A DNA stretch of 64,000 bases from assembly GCF_052068095.1 (NCBI RefSeq), contig NZ_JBQHDG010000005.1, positions 372,001 to 436,000 of the forward strand, given 5' to 3'. Origin of the DNA: Phytohabitans sp052068095 (GTDB taxonomy: Bacteria > Actinomycetota > Actinomycetes > Mycobacteriales > Micromonosporaceae). Of this stretch, positions 1-7,857 are shown one piece after another. The notes below the pieces were generated by a model. It did not search any database. It was given only the letters and a program-made list of their open reading frames with translations, and was not told the origin of the DNA. Every line of letters begins with the position of its first letter. Within the stretch, counting starts at the first letter, position 1. The translations under genes and the position numbers were made by a program.

Positions 1-325
1 CGCGGTACACGTACACGCCGAGCTCGGTGAGCGGCAGCGGGGCGAGGCCAAGCTCCTCACCGAGGCGCACGTTTGCCGCCTCCGGCACCGGCTGGCCGGG
101 CCCAGGGTGGCCGCAGCAGGCGTTGCCCCAGCGCAGCGGAAAGCGGGTCTTGACCGCCGCCCGCCGCTGGAGCAGCACGCGCCCAGCGGCGTCGGTCAGC
201 AGCACGGAGAACGCCCGGTGCAGCATCCCGGGCGCGCGGTGCGCGGCGTCCACGGTGGCCTGGCCAGCAGGGGCGCCGTCCTCGTCCACCAGCTCGACGA
301 GGTATGTCTCACGGTCCGGCGTCAT
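1..325 (-). CDS. idi: Isopentenyl-diphosphate delta-isomerase type I (5' part, runs off the window)
   Basis: Interconverts isopentenyl and dimethylallyl diphosphate in isoprenoid synthesis. Translation from the ATG at 325 begins MTPDRETYLVELVDEDG and continues with AHRAPGMLHRAFSVLLTD and WGNACCGHPGPG, the characteristic Nudix-type IPP isomerase signature including the active-site cysteine in the CCGHP segment. About 108 codons are present; the C-terminal half lies beyond the left edge. The start overlaps the crtI stop by four bases (ATGA), so the two are translationally coupled and idi feeds the carotenoid pathway. Identification is from the seen motif plus family knowledge; I am confident. 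Confidence 0.9.
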   Translation of the reverse strand, partial: MTPDRETYLVELVDEDGAPAGQATVDAAHRAPGMLHRAFSVLLTDAAGRVLLQRRAAVKTRFPLRWGNACCGHPGPGQPVPEAANVRLGEELGLAPLPLTELGVYVYR

Positions 326-1806
326 GCGGCACGCCCCGTGACGCGCTGTGCGGCGAGCTTGCCGGAGATGAGCACCATGGGCACCCCCACGCCGGGCTGC
401 GTGCCCGAGCCGACGAAGACGACGTTGTCCAATGTGGAGTGCAGGTTGGCCGGGCGGAACGGGCCGGTCTGCCAGAAGCTGTGCGCGGCCGCGAAGGGCG
501 TGCCGGCCGCCATGCCGAGGTCGGCCCAGTCGGCCGGGGTGACCACATGGGACACCTCTATGCCAGCACCGAAGCCGTTGTAGCCGCGTGCCTCCAGCAC
601 TTCGACGAGCTCTTCCGCGTAGCGCTCGCCGAAGCCGCCGCGCCAGTGCGGGGAGCGACCACTCGCCAGGTTGGGCACGGGGGCGAGCACGTAGTACGCG
701 TGGCGGCCCTCCGGCGCCAACGAAGGGTCGGTGCGGCTCGGGTTGGTGACCAGCAGCGACGGGTCCGACATCAGCACGCCGTGCCGGATCACCTCGTCGA
801 AAGCCGCTTCCCAGGTACGTCCGAAGTGGAGGTTGTGGTGCGCGATCCGCGTGTACTCCTGTGTGGATCCGACGTGGAGCACCACGCACGACGGTGAGTA
901 ACGCAGCGGCCGGTGACGTTTCGGTGGCAGCAGGTCGCGGCGCGCGACCGGCAGGTCGGGGTTGAGCACCACGACGTCGGCGGGGATGCGCTCGCCCTCG
1001 GCGGTCAGCACCGCGACGGCCCGGCCCGCGGAGGTCTCCACGCGGCTGACCGTGGTGCCGTAACGGATCTGGACGCCGTGCTTTTCCGCCGCGCCGGCGA
1101 GCGCGCGGGGCACCGCGTGGATGCCGCCGCGGGGGAAGTAGACGCCGGCGACCGAGTCCAGGTACGCGATGACGGCGTAGATCGCGAGCGCGTCGCGTGG
1201 CGCGAGCCCGGCATACATGGCCTGGAAGGAGAAGATGCGCCGGGTGCGCGGGTCGGTGAAGAACTGGTCGATCTTCGACTGCAACCGGCCGAACGCGCCC
1301 ATCGCCAGCAGCCGCAGCAGGTTGGCGGTGAGCAGATCGGTGGGTGCGTCGAGGTTGCGCTCGACGAAGTCGGCGCGCTCCAGCTCCCACAACCGCTTGG
1401 CGTAGTCGACGAAGCGCAGGTAACCGTCCGCTTCGGATGGTCCACACACGCGTGCCACCTCCGCCGCCATGCGCTGCGGCTCCGTGATGATGTCCAATGT
1501 GGAGCCGTCCGGGTAGTGCGCGCGGTACGCCGGGTCGAGCCGGGTCAGCTCCAGCCAGTCGGGCAGCCGCTCGCCCACCGCGTCGAGCGCCTCCGCGATG
1601 AGGTCGGGCATGGTGAGGACGGTCGGGCCGGTGTCGAACTCGTATCCGTCCACGGCCAGCCGCCCGGCGCGCCCGCCCGGCACCGCCTCGCGCTCGAGCA
1701 CGGTGACGTGGCGCCCGGCGCCGGCGAGGTGCAGGGCGCAGGCGAGACCACCGAGGCCAGCACCAACGACAACCACCCGGTCGGTCCGCCCACTTACGCT
1801 CCGCAC
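322..1806 (-). CDS. crtI: Phytoene desaturase (CrtI family)
   Basis: FAD-dependent desaturase of carotenoid biosynthesis that introduces double bases into phytoene. The 494-residue product is normal length for bacterial CrtI. It opens with a dinucleotide-binding motif, VVVGAGLGGLACAL at about residues 11-24, and ends with the typical GVGVPMVLISGKLAA segment near residues 472-486. It overlaps downstream idi by four bases. The start at 1806 gives only a short leader before the FAD motif. The rest of the crt operon (phytoene synthase, GGPP synthase) is not visible and presumably lies to the left. Other CrtI-like desaturases or isomerases cannot be excluded, but the idi coupling supports the carotenoid role. 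Confidence 0.88.
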   Translation of the reverse strand: MRSVSGRTDRVVVVGAGLGGLACALHLAGAGRHVTVLEREAVPGGRAGRLAVDGYEFDTGPTVLTMPDLIAEALDAVGERLPDWLELTRLDPAYRAHYPDGSTLDIITEPQRMAAEVARVCGPSEADGYLRFVDYAKRLWELERADFVERNLDAPTDLLTANLLRLLAMGAFGRLQSKIDQFFTDPRTRRIFSFQAMYAGLAPRDALAIYAVIAYLDSVAGVYFPRGGIHAVPRALAGAAEKHGVQIRYGTTVSRVETSAGRAVAVLTAEGERIPADVVVLNPDLPVARRDLLPPKRHRPLRYSPSCVVLHVGSTQEYTRIAHHNLHFGRTWEAAFDEVIRHGVLMSDPSLLVTNPSRTDPSLAPEGRHAYYVLAPVPNLASGRSPHWRGGFGERYAEELVEVLEARGYNGFGAGIEVSHVVTPADWADLGMAAGTPFAAAHSFWQTGPFRPANLHSTLDNVVFVGSGTQPGVGVPMVLISGKLAAQRVTGRAA

Positions 1807-1896
1807 GCGATCGAGCGTAGCGACTACCTGCGGTTACGCCCCATGGCCTACCGCTTCCCGGCGGCCTCAGTCACCCGTTGGTGGCATGCTGGCGAC

Positions 1897-2118
1897 ATGA
1901 GCGGGAGCCGGGAGGCTACGGGCCTTGACCACGACGGCGGACGAGCGCCGAGCGGCGGAGCGGGGTAGGCATGAGCGGGAGCCGGGAGGCTACGGGCCTT
2001 GACCACGACGGCGGACGAGCGCCGAGCGGCGGAGCGGGGTAGGCATGAGCGGGAGCCGGGAGGCTACGGGCCTTGACCACGACGGCGGACGAGCGCCGAG
2101 CGGCGGAGCGGGGTAGGC
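1897..2118 (+). repeat. Perfect 74-bp tandem repeat, three copies, ending at a start codon
   Basis: Three identical 74-bp units occupy 1897-1970, 1971-2044 and 2045-2118. Each unit is one complete mini-ORF: ATG, 22 further codons (MSGSREATGLDHDGG then RAPSGGAG), TAG, then GC. The next ATG follows at once, so the third unit ends exactly at the ATG of the oxidoreductase gene at 2119. The period is not a multiple of three, so successive mini-ORFs lie in different frames. Each unit also carries the purine-rich GGAGCGGGGTAGG segment that serves as the ribosome-binding region of the following ATG. The rest of the crtI-oxidoreductase gap (1807-1896) shows nothing else I can name. Confidence 0.95.
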
Positions 2119-3477
2119 ATGGTGCGGCAGGTGGACATTGTGGTGGTCGGGCTGGGCGTCGGCGGCGAGGAGGTGGCCGGCAAGCTCGCGGAGGCCGGCC
2201 TCTCGGTCGTCGGCATCGAGCACAACCTAGTTGGCGGCGAGTGCCCGTACTGGGGGTGCGTGCCGAGCAAGATGATGATCCGCGCCGGCAACGCGCTCAC
2301 CGAGGCGCGACGGGTCGAGCAGCTGGCCGGGCAGGCCCAGGTGGAGCCCGACTGGGCACCGGTGGCCAAGCGCATCCGCGAGGAGGCCACCGACACCTGG
2401 GACGACACTGTCGCGGTCGAGCGGTTCACCGGCAAGGGCGGCCAGTTCGTGCGCGGGTACGGCACGCTGGTCGGTCCGGGCCGGGTCGAGGTGGGCGGCG
2501 AGGTCTACGAGGCGCGGCGCGGCATCGTGCTCGGCACGGGCACCTCCGCGGTGATCCCGCCGATCGAGGGTCTGTCCGGCACGCCGTACTGGACCAACCG
2601 CGAGGCGATCGAGGTCGAGGAGCTGCCCACCTCGCTCGCGGTGCTCGGCGGCGGTGCGATCGGGCTGGAGCTGGCGCAGGTGTTCGCGCGGTTCGGCGTG
2701 CGGGTAACGGTGATCGAGGCGCTCGACCGCATCCTGGCGCTGGAGGAGCCGGAGTCGTCCGAGCTGGCCACGAAGGCGCTCGGCCGCGACGGCGTGGAGT
2801 TTCGCACCGGGGCGCGGGCGGAGCGGATCGGGTACGACGGCGGTGAGTTCACCGTGCACGTCGAAAGCGGCGCGCCGGTCGTGGCGGAGAAGCTGCTGGT
2901 CGCGATCGGCCGGCGGGCGCAGCTCGGCGAGCTGGGTCTGGAGTCCGTCGGGCTCGACTCGGCGGCTGAGCAGATCGAGGTCGACGAGCGGATGCGGGCC
3001 GGTGCCGCGATCTGGGCGGTCGGCGACGTCACGGGGCACGGCGCGTTCACGCACATGGCGATGTACCAGGCCGGCATCGCGGTCCGCGACATCCTCGGGC
3101 AGGAGGGACCGCCGGCGGACTATCGGGCGGTGCCGCGGGTGACGTTCACCGATCCGGAAATCGGCGGGGTGGGGCTGACCGAGGCACAGGCGCGCGAGCG
3201 GGGCATCCCTGTGCGCACCGGCCTGGCCCAGGTGCCCAGCTCGGCGCGGGGTTGGATCCACAAGGTGGGCAACGACGGGTTCGTCAAGCTCGTCGCCGAC
3301 GCGGAGCGCGGCGTGCTGGTGGGCGCCACCTCCGCGGGCCCGGTCGGCGGCGAGGTGCTGGCCCCGCTCACGCTTGCGGTGAAGGCCGAGGTGCCGGTGG
3401 AGACTCTGCGTCACATGATTTACGCATATCCGACTTTTCACCGCGCGATTGAAGATTCTTTGCGTGATCTGCGTTAA
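2119..3477 (+). CDS. Pyridine nucleotide-disulfide oxidoreductase (dihydrolipoyl dehydrogenase-like)
   Basis: Flavoprotein of the class I disulfide reductase family, 452 residues, predicted cytoplasmic. Seen: N-terminal FAD motif VVVGLGVGGEEVAGKLAEAG (residues 8-27), the redox-active pair C42/C47 in GGECPYWGCVPSK, a second nucleotide-binding motif AVLGGGAIGLELAQVFARFG around residue 175, and a C-terminal dimerisation domain ending YAYPTFHRAIEDSL. The interface carries a His followed by Glu, as expected of the catalytic dyad. It is not next to 2-oxoacid dehydrogenase genes, so the true substrate is unknown; mercuric reductase or dihydrolipoyl dehydrogenase activity would be a guess. The ATG abuts the tandem repeat that supplies its ribosome-binding region. 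Confidence 0.82.
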   Translation: MVRQVDIVVVGLGVGGEEVAGKLAEAGLSVVGIEHNLVGGECPYWGCVPSKMMIRAGNALTEARRVEQLAGQAQVEPDWAPVAKRIREEATDTWDDTVAVERFTGKGGQFVRGYGTLVGPGRVEVGGEVYEARRGIVLGTGTSAVIPPIEGLSGTPYWTNREAIEVEELPTSLAVLGGGAIGLELAQVFARFGVRVTVIEALDRILALEEPESSELATKALGRDGVEFRTGARAERIGYDGGEFTVHVESGAPVVAEKLLVAIGRRAQLGELGLESVGLDSAAEQIEVDERMRAGAAIWAVGDVTGHGAFTHMAMYQAGIAVRDILGQEGPPADYRAVPRVTFTDPEIGGVGLTEAQARERGIPVRTGLAQVPSSARGWIHKVGNDGFVKLVADAERGVLVGATSAGPVGGEVLAPLTLAVKAEVPVETLRHMIYAYPTFHRAIEDSLRDLR

Positions 3478-3503
3478 GAACTCACCAGCGAGCTGGCCTG
3501 AGG

Positions 3504-3534
3504 TGTCAATTCTTGCAGCGGTTTGCCGTACGAT
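3504..3534 (+). promoter_or_regulatory. Candidate leaderless promoter of the LacI-type regulator
   Basis: A TGTCAA hexamer (3504-3509) and a TACGAT hexamer (3529-3534) are separated by 19 bases. The GTG at 3541 lies six bases after the -10 box, so transcription could start at the first codon. A CTTGCAG heptamer at 3512-3518 sits between the boxes and resembles half-sites of actinomycete MalR-type LacI regulators, hinting at autoregulation. The spacing is long, so this is tentative. Confidence 0.35.
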
Positions 3535-3540
3535 TTCGCC

Positions 3541-4545
3541 GTGACACGACGCCTTACCGAGGTCGCCAAGAAGGCGGGGGTCAGCGAGGCCACGGTGAGC
3601 CGCGTGCTCAACGGCCGCGAGGGCGTTTCCGAGGCGACCCGGGCCGCGGTGCTGACCGCCCTCGACGTGCTCGGCTACGAGCGGCCCTCAAAGCTGCGCG
3701 GCGAGCGTGCCCGGCTGGTCGGCCTGGTCCTGCCCGAGCTGCAAAACCCCATCTTCCCGGCGCTCGCCGAGGCGGTCACCGGCGCGCTGGTGCAGCGTAG
3801 CCTCTCGCCGATCCTCTGCGCGCGCACGATCGGCGGCGTCTCCGAGACCGACTTCCTCGAGATGCTGCTCGAGCACCAGGTGTCCGGCGTGATCTTCGCT
3901 GGTGGCAACTACGCGATGGCTGACGCGCCGCACGACCACTACCGCACGCTGCGCGAGCGTGGGCTGCCGGCGGTGCTGGTCAACGCCGGCGTCGCGGGGT
4001 TGGGCTTCCCGAGCGTCTCCACCGACGACGCGGTCGCGGTCGAGCAGGCGTTCGCCCACCTTGTGTCCCTCGGCCACCAGAAGGTCGGCGCGCTGCTCGG
4101 CCCGGAAGACCACGTGCCCTCCCGCCGCAAGCTCGACGCGCTCATGGCCGCCGCGAAGGGCACCCCGGATGTGACGTGCGACGTCGAGCGGGCGAGCTTT
4201 TCGATGGAGGGTGCCCGTCCGGCCGCCACCCGGCTCGCCGAGCGCGGGGTGACCGGCATCCTGTGCGCCAGCGATGTGCTCGCTCTCGGTGCCGTGCGCG
4301 CCGTCCGCCGGCTGGGCAAGCGGGTGCCGCAGGACATCTCGATCGTCGGCTACGACGACTCGGCCATCATGACCTGCACCGACCCGCCGCTGACCACCGT
4401 CCGGCAGCCGATCGAGGCGATGGGCCAATCGGTCGTCGACCTGCTCGTGCAGCAGATGGAGGGGGTCGGTGTGCCTCCGGAGGAGCTGTTCTTCGAGCCG
4501 GAGCTCGTCGTCCGCGGCTCCACGGCGCCAGCACCGAAGGACTGA
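3541..4545 (+). CDS. LacI family transcriptional regulator
   Basis: DNA-binding regulator, 334 residues, usual length for the family. The N-terminal helix-turn-helix TRRLTEVAKKAGVSEATVSR is followed by VLNG and the hinge helix; a periplasmic-binding-protein-like sugar domain follows, with VGLVLPELQNPIFPALAEAV and a C-terminal SIVGYDDSAIM/PLTTVRQP signature. I chose GTG 3541, which puts the HTH at residue 2 as usual; a TTG at 3525-3523 upstream would add six residues. No sugar transporter is adjacent, so its effector is unknown. Candidate targets are the glucan-degrading genes further along the window, but only weak operator similarity supports this. A strong terminator follows. Confidence 0.9.
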   Translation: MTRRLTEVAKKAGVSEATVSRVLNGREGVSEATRAAVLTALDVLGYERPSKLRGERARLVGLVLPELQNPIFPALAEAVTGALVQRSLSPILCARTIGGVSETDFLEMLLEHQVSGVIFAGGNYAMADAPHDHYRTLRERGLPAVLVNAGVAGLGFPSVSTDDAVAVEQAFAHLVSLGHQKVGALLGPEDHVPSRRKLDALMAAAKGTPDVTCDVERASFSMEGARPAATRLAERGVTGILCASDVLALGAVRAVRRLGKRVPQDISIVGYDDSAIMTCTDPPLTTVRQPIEAMGQSVVDLLVQQMEGVGVPPEELFFEPELVVRGSTAPAPKD

Positions 4546-4628
4546 TTGGTCCGTCTCTGCACTTCCATTTTTGCGGCTACCAGTCGTATTCTTGCGATCA
4601 CCGCCACGAAACACGGCAGATGTGAGCC

Positions 4629-4686
4629 GGTTTGTGGGCGGCTGACCGCCGCCGGGACAGTGGCGACCGCCCACAAACCCTTTTTT
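4629..4686 (+). terminator. Intrinsic terminator after the LacI gene
   Basis: Perfect 13-bp inverted repeat GGTTTGTGGGCGG (4629-4641) and its complement (4667-4679) with a 25-nt loop, followed by C and six T residues (4681-4686). It is 83 bases past the LacI stop and ahead of the next gene, which has its own start signals. Confidence 0.85.
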
Positions 4687-4760
4687 ACCGTTTTCATCCC
4701 ACCGAACGGTGAAAGCACGCATGATTCCCCTTGTTCGGTTGCACGAGGAACGGGGTATTC

Positions 4761-5906
4761 ATGAGGCTTAGTCACGTTATCCCAGCCGGTGCCGTTGCCG
4801 CCGCGCTGGTGCTGACCGGCGCGCCCGCCGCGTCGGCCACCGCCAGCGCCGAGGGCAAGCCGTCGGTGAGTGTCGTCGCGCGCGGGTTGGACAACCCCCG
4901 CGGCATCACGGTGGGTAGGAACGGATGGCTCTACGTCGCCGAGGCCGGCCGCGGCGGAAAGGGCCCCTGCATCGATGGACCCGAGGGCGGCAGGGAGTGC
5001 TTCGGCACCTCGGCGGCTCTGACGGTGGTGGCACCGCACCACCACCGCGGCAAGGGCTGGAAGCAGTGGCGCGCCATCACCGGCCTCCCGTCGCTCGCCG
5101 GCGAGAAGGACGGCGGCTCGGCCATCGGCCTGCACAAACTCTCCCCGGCCGGTCCAGGGTTGGTGGCCACGATCGGCGGCGCCTTCAATCTGGACACCCG
5201 GAAGCTCCTCGGCAAGAAGGCGCGGCTCATGGGCCACGTCGTCGGCCTGTACCCGGGGGCACGCGGCCCGGTCAAGCCGATCGCCGATCTCAACGCGTAC
5301 GAGGCGGCGAAGAACCCCGACAAGGGCGAGGTCGACTCGAACCCGTACGGCGTCCTGGCCACGCCGTTCGGCGCGTTCGCCACGGATGCGGGCGGCAACG
5401 ACCTGCTCAAGGTCACCAAGAACGGCAAGGTCTCCACCGTGGCGGTCTTCGGCGACCGGACGGTGCCCCATCCCTTCGCGCCCCCGCCGGCGACGGTCCC
5501 CATGCAGGCTGTGCCCACGGCCGTGGCCTGGGGTCCGGACCGCGCGCTCTACGTGAGCGAGCTGACCGGCTTCCCGTTCGTAAAGGGTGCCGCGCGGGTG
5601 TGGCGGATCGCCCCGGGTCACGCGCCGAAGGTGTACGCGACCGGCTTCACCAACATCGTCGACATCACCTTCGACCGCTGGGGCCGCCTGCTGGTGCTTC
5701 AGATCTCCAAGGAAGGGCTGCTCGCCGGAGACCCGAAGGGCGCGCTGATCCGGGTGGACGTCAAGCGCGGCGCGAAGCGGACCGAACTCGCGAAGGGGAA
5801 GCTGACCGCTCCCGGCGGCGTGACGGTCGCCCGGGACGGCACGATCTACGTGACCAACAAGTCGATCGTCGCGGGCGGCGGCGAGGTGCTGCGCATCAAC
5901 GCGTAG
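4761..5906 (+). CDS. Secreted ScyD/ScyE family protein (beta-propeller-like)
   Basis: Extracytoplasmic protein of 381 residues. The ATG at 4761 follows a GGAACGGGG ribosome-binding region and starts a classic signal peptide (MRLSHVIPAGAVAAALVLTG, cleavage near APAASA). The mature part holds repeated propeller-type strands, for example GLDNPRGITVGRNGWLYVAE, FGAFATDAGGNDLLKV, and GGVTVARDGTIYVTNKS at the end. This is the pattern of the ScyD/ScyE family, named after scytonemin cluster proteins but widespread in actinomycetes with unknown role. An upstream in-frame ATG at 4731 would add ten residues before the signal peptide and is less likely. A hairpin terminator follows. Confidence 0.82.
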   Translation: MRLSHVIPAGAVAAALVLTGAPAASATASAEGKPSVSVVARGLDNPRGITVGRNGWLYVAEAGRGGKGPCIDGPEGGRECFGTSAALTVVAPHHHRGKGWKQWRAITGLPSLAGEKDGGSAIGLHKLSPAGPGLVATIGGAFNLDTRKLLGKKARLMGHVVGLYPGARGPVKPIADLNAYEAAKNPDKGEVDSNPYGVLATPFGAFATDAGGNDLLKVTKNGKVSTVAVFGDRTVPHPFAPPPATVPMQAVPTAVAWGPDRALYVSELTGFPFVKGAARVWRIAPGHAPKVYATGFTNIVDITFDRWGRLLVLQISKEGLLAGDPKGALIRVDVKRGAKRTELAKGKLTAPGGVTVARDGTIYVTNKSIVAGGGEVLRINA

Positions 5907-5927
5907 CCGCGGCTCCGGTCTCGACCT

Positions 5928-5957
5928 CAGGGCGTCCCGCTTCGGCGGGGCGCCCTG
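5928..5957 (+). terminator. Hairpin terminator after the ScyD-like gene
   Basis: Stem CAGGGCGTCCCGC / GCGGGGCGCCCTG (13 pairs counting one G-U) around a TTCG tetraloop, starting 22 bases after the stop codon. Only a short T run follows (GCCTTTGCC), as usual for high-GC terminators. Confidence 0.75.
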
Positions 5958-6077
5958 GCCTTTGCCGGAAGCGTAAAGGGACATCGGGTCGTGCGTGGTC
6001 CGTCTACGATCGGCCGGAGCAAGTTCGAGGTGTGTCGTTGTGCGTGGGGTCACACGGATAATCGTTGTTCTGGTATA

Positions 6078-6123
6078 GAGATTTCACTTAGCGTTGAATT
6101 GCGTAAACCGTGGATGAAATCTC
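6078..6123 (+). promoter_or_regulatory. Inverted repeat in the leader of the PAP2 gene
   Basis: GAGATTTCA (6078-6086) is repeated in inverse orientation as TGAAATCTC (6115-6123), with a 28-nt A/T-rich loop. The right arm ends three bases before the GGGGGA ribosome-binding site of the gene starting at 6138. It could be an operator or an RNA hairpin affecting translation; the sequence alone does not decide. Confidence 0.4.
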
Positions 6124-6137
6124 GGTGGGGGACGGCG

Positions 6138-6959
6138 ATGGCAGTCACGGAAGGGGTCACGCGGCCCGCTACAGGTCCGCGGACAGTAACACCGGTAACC
6201 CCGGGGCCTGAGCGCTCTCGGGCGGCGCGCTTGCGCGAACTCGTCATCGAGGTGGTCTTGATCGCCTCGATGATGGTTATTTACCAGGGCATCCGCCACC
6301 TCGCGGATGGCCAAATGGGTGTTGCTTTCCGCCATGCGGACTGGGTGTGGGAGGTCGAACGGGCATTTCGCTTGCCCAGTGAGGCAGTGATCCAGCATTG
6401 GGCGCTCTCCTGGGGCGGCACGGCTCGACTCGCCAACCTTTATTACGTGGGCGTCCACTTCCCCGGCACGATCGCGGCGATGGTGTGGCTGTGGATCCGG
6501 CACCGGCCCGACTACCTGCGCATGCGCACCGAGATGGCGGTGCTCACCGGCGCCGCGCTCTTCGTGCACGTCATCTTCCCGCTGGCGCCCCCGCGGCTGG
6601 TCAACAGCTTCGGCATGGTCGACACGATGATCCTCACCGGCCCCTCGGCCTACCCCGACAACAGCACGGACGGAGTCGCCAACCAGTTCGCCGCGATGCC
6701 CTCGCTGCACGTCGGCTGGGCGCTGCTCGTGGCGATCGCACTGATCCGGGTGAGTTCCAGCCGTTGGCGGTGGCTGGCGCTCGTCCATCCGGCGCTGACC
6801 GTGAGCGTCGTGGTGATCACGGCCAACCACTACTGGCTCGACGGGATCGTGGCCGGCCTCTTGCTCGTGGGGGCGGTCCGCCTGGTGGGCCTGCGCAGCC
6901 GATATGCCACCGGGCTGCCCGGGCAGCCCTTGCCGAGCTTCTCCCGCGTACTGCTCTGA
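6138..6959 (+). CDS. PAP2-superfamily membrane phosphatase/transferase
   Basis: Integral membrane protein of 273 residues with about six hydrophobic segments. The C-terminal half has the PAP2-type histidine motifs: AMPSLHVGWALL and NHYWLDGIVAGLLL, the two conserved His-containing loops of phosphatidic acid phosphatase type 2 and inositol-phosphoceramide-synthase-like proteins. It probably acts on a lipid phosphate or transfers a head group at the outer membrane face; the substrate is not evident. ATG 6138 is chosen because GGGGGA precedes it by a normal distance; a longer reading frame from 5991 would place an untypical Cys-rich peptide in front. Confidence 0.8.
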   Translation: MAVTEGVTRPATGPRTVTPVTPGPERSRAARLRELVIEVVLIASMMVIYQGIRHLADGQMGVAFRHADWVWEVERAFRLPSEAVIQHWALSWGGTARLANLYYVGVHFPGTIAAMVWLWIRHRPDYLRMRTEMAVLTGAALFVHVIFPLAPPRLVNSFGMVDTMILTGPSAYPDNSTDGVANQFAAMPSLHVGWALLVAIALIRVSSSRWRWLALVHPALTVSVVVITANHYWLDGIVAGLLLVGAVRLVGLRSRYATGLPGQPLPSFSRVLL

Positions 6960-6999
6960 GCGCGCCGTCCCGTGCGGCGCGCTTCACTGTGCCCGCATC

Positions 7000-7028
7000 T
7001 TGACAGTGACAAGACTGCCTGGCACTGT
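7000..7028 (+). promoter_or_regulatory. Leaderless promoter of the DUF1707 gene
   Basis: TTGACA (7000-7005), a 17-bp spacer and CACTGT (7023-7028) precede ATG 7035 by six bases. A transcript starting at the usual distance from the -10 box would begin at the start codon itself. The -35 box is a perfect consensus match. Confidence 0.6.
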
Positions 7029-7034
7029 GGAGTC

Positions 7035-7475
7035 ATGGCGAACGAACTTGAGCGTGTGGGCACGGCCGAGCGCGAGTCGGTGGCCGCGCTCCTGAGCGAC
7101 GCCCTCGCTGCGGGCTACCTGGAGACGGAAGAGTTCAGCGAGCGGTCGACGGCGGCTTACACCGCGCGTACCCGCGGCGAGCTCGAGGCACTGGTCGCCG
7201 ACCTACCGGCGACCTGGGTGCGGTCGCGCGCCCGTGACCGCCGGCGGGAGCGGCACGCGGTGGGCGCCCGGCTGGGCATGCGGACGCACGTGGCGGCGTA
7301 CATCGCGGGCTCGCTCCTCATGCTCGGCATCTGGGCAGCCGTGGGCCTGAGCAGCGGCGCGTGGTACTTCTGGCCGGTCTGGCCGATCCTCGGCTGGGGT
7401 GTCGGCCTGCTGGGACACGTGATCCCGGTGCGTGCGGTGCTGGAGGCGCAGTCTCGCCGTCCGCTGCGCCGCTAG
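7035..7475 (+). CDS. DUF1707 and 2TM domain protein
   Basis: 146-residue protein with the DUF1707 (SHOCT-like) N-terminal module: VGTAERESVAALLSDALAAG then YLETEEFSERSTAAY and LEALVADLP, a pattern common in actinobacteria. After a basic linker (residues about 60-80) come two hydrophobic segments, VAAYIAGSLLMLGIWAAVGL and WPVWPILGWGVGLLGHVIPV, giving a small membrane-anchored protein. The biochemical role of the family is unknown; membrane-associated regulation is often suggested. The start is fixed by an apparent leaderless promoter. It converges on the LysM gene with repeat copy A in the gap. Confidence 0.85.
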   Translation: MANELERVGTAERESVAALLSDALAAGYLETEEFSERSTAAYTARTRGELEALVADLPATWVRSRARDRRRERHAVGARLGMRTHVAAYIAGSLLMLGIWAAVGLSSGAWYFWPVWPILGWGVGLLGHVIPVRAVLEAQSRRPLRR

Positions 7476-7525
7476 CCACAACGTTGGCCGGCCTCACCCG
7501 GTGAAGTTTTGTGGCCACCGCACTA

Positions 7526-7850
7526 TCTAGAGACCTTTTCGGAGTCGGGGGATTTCGACCGCTGAATCCCCTTATTTAGACAGAGACTTGAGCTACCGCG
7601 ACGTCCGTCGTGGTCCGGACCGCTGCTCCCGCGGCCTCACCCGTCCGCCGTGGGTCACGCTCACCCCGGCGGCTGCGCCGGGCCTTGCGGCCCCGGCCTT
7701 GCCGCGCGGGCCTGGCAGCGGAGGCCGGGGGTTTCGGCGAGCCCCGGCGAGCCGCCGGCCGCAGCGGTCTCCGGCGGGAGCGGCGGTCCGCAGCTGACGC
7801 GAATCCGGGACACCTGTTTCGAGTGGACCTGACTCCTAAAGGTCTCTAGA
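7526..7850 (+). mobile_element. MITE-like repeat, copy A, with terminal inverted repeats
   Basis: The element begins TCTAGAGACCTTT (7526-7538) and ends with the exact complement AAAGGTCTCTAGA (7838-7850); GGAGTC (7541-7546) and GACTCC (7831-7836) extend the pairing. Inside is a hairpin (GGGGATT 7548-7554 / AATCCCC 7565-7571) and the family core TTGAGCTACCGCGACGTCC from 7587. The sequence from CTGAATCCC through GTCCGCAGCTGACGCG is shared with copy D at 43.4-43.75 kb. No transposase is present. It fills the gap between the convergent DUF1707 and LysM genes. Confidence 0.75.
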
Positions 7851-7857
7851 GAGCGCG

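Noticed and set aside
7587..7650. Small ORF VRTAAPAASPVRR present in all four dispersed repeat copies
   Set aside because: The frame is shared, but changes between copies are mostly amino-acid altering and the frame diverges afterwards; more likely a by-product of the repeat.
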